Assembly: GCA_002393955.1 (NCBI GenBank) | Contig: DGSK01000007.1 | Location: 1-5,316, forward strand | Direction of reading: 5' to 3' | DNA from: Lachnospiraceae bacterium UBA4364 | GTDB lineage: Bacteria > Bacillota > Clostridia > Lachnospirales > Lachnospiraceae | Length of the DNA stretch: 5,316 nucleotides | Shown here: positions 4,942 to 5,316 of the stretch, piece by piece | Numbering within the stretch: position 1 is the first letter of the stretch | Layout: each line of letters opens with the position of its first letter | The notes under the pieces: generated by a model | The model's input: the letters and a program-made list of their open reading frames with translations, nothing else | The model's database searches: none | Told to the model about the DNA's origin: nothing | Position numbers and translations under genes: made by a program

Positions 4942-5316
4942 CTCTTGAGAAATACCGATGACCACATGGTTCTCGTCCCTGTTCCTTGTTTGAATGGTAC
5001 GTAGTACATATGATCTCAGCTCATTCTTAAACATTTTTCTGTATCTGATCTCAAATACTTCGGATGATCCTGCCAGTTTTGAAAGATTATCCTTATCAAG
5101 TACGGCGAGCAGTTTTTCGCGGTCCTCATCCACAACATGGTCTTTTATCACACTAATCCCCGTATCATAGAAGGATGAACCGTCACCCGCAAGCTGCAGT
5201 TCGCCGTTTAAGCCCGAATAGAATTCCAGATAACAGTCGGACAAAGTGTCTATATTATAGATACGCTCAAAATCATTTGTCAGCGCCTTTGAAATACTTG
5301 TATGATTTCTGCGTCC
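4930..5316 (-). CDS. PAS-domain signalling protein, C-terminal end (5' part beyond window)
   Basis: The frame is open from the TGA at 4930-4932 to the window edge, giving 128 residues with the N-terminus missing. An internal TTG at 5244 gives a shorter frame, but the 24 codons before it (ending DFERIYNIDT) are clearly part of the domain, so the gene starts outside the window. The sequence reads as a PAS-like sensor domain: DFERIYNIDTLSDCYLEF opens the fold, VIKDHVVDEDREKLLAVL is the middle D-E-D-R-E-K segment, FEIRYRKMF and LRSYVLRTIQTR are strands, and HVVIGISQ is the final strand. Lachnospiraceae proteins with this domain often carry GGDEF domains; here the protein stops right after PAS, leaving no C-terminal output domain. 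Any output domain would have to lie upstream. The ligand is unknown. Confidence 0.7.
   Translation of the reverse strand, partial: GRRNHTSISKALTNDFERIYNIDTLSDCYLEFYSGLNGELQLAGDGSSFYDTGISVIKDHVVDEDREKLLAVLDKDNLSKLAGSSEVFEIRYRKMFKNELRSYVLRTIQTRNRDENHVVIGISQEKNR

Noticed and set aside
1..5316. CRISPR array, insertion sequence, toxin-antitoxin or defence system
   Set aside because: No regularly spaced repeats, terminal inverted repeats, transposase, nuclease or toxin motifs were seen in any frame.

Overview
The window looks like chromosomal DNA of a low-to-moderate-GC Firmicute, most likely a Lachnospiraceae/Clostridia-type bacterium. This is inferred from strong Shine-Dalgarno (SD) sequences, TTG and GTG starts, sigma-A-like promoters, a GAAC-N4-GTTC (Gram-positive type) LexA box, and a PAS-like fragment of the kind common beside GGDEF domains in that family. 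No transposase, integrase, rRNA or CRISPR array is visible, and no gene can be assigned to a species.

Layout. Positions 1-89 hold the 3' half of a tRNA-Pro(CGG) and its intrinsic terminator. Positions 111-260 (minus) hold a 49-codon open frame without a convincing start; it reads like the C-terminal end of a membrane protein and is probably a gene remnant. Positions 261-1303 (minus) carry a two-gene operon: a Cys-rich DUF3795 protein, then an AzoR/NAD(P)H-quinone-reductase-type flavodoxin-fold enzyme. Positions 1473-1784 (plus) carry a 103-aa protein of unknown function behind a near-ideal promoter whose spacer is occupied by a LexA box. Positions 1821-3210 (minus) carry a second pair: a GNAT acetyltransferase and a DUF89 damage-control phosphatase. 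Positions 3402-4880 (plus) carry a 492-aa polytopic membrane protein of GT-C glycosyltransferase type. Positions 4930-5316 (minus) carry the C-terminal end of a PAS-domain protein that runs off the window.

The most interesting element is the 24-bp perfect palindrome at 1424-1447. It contains the LexA box and ends in a TATAAT on each side, so one operator could control the orphan 103-aa gene to the right and, more speculatively, the DUF3795/flavoprotein operon to the left. The GNAT/DUF89 pair suggests small-molecule modification or metabolite repair. The membrane protein probably acts in envelope polysaccharide or glycolipid decoration. Nothing links these modules into one pathway; the window looks like several short independent transcription units beside a tRNA gene.
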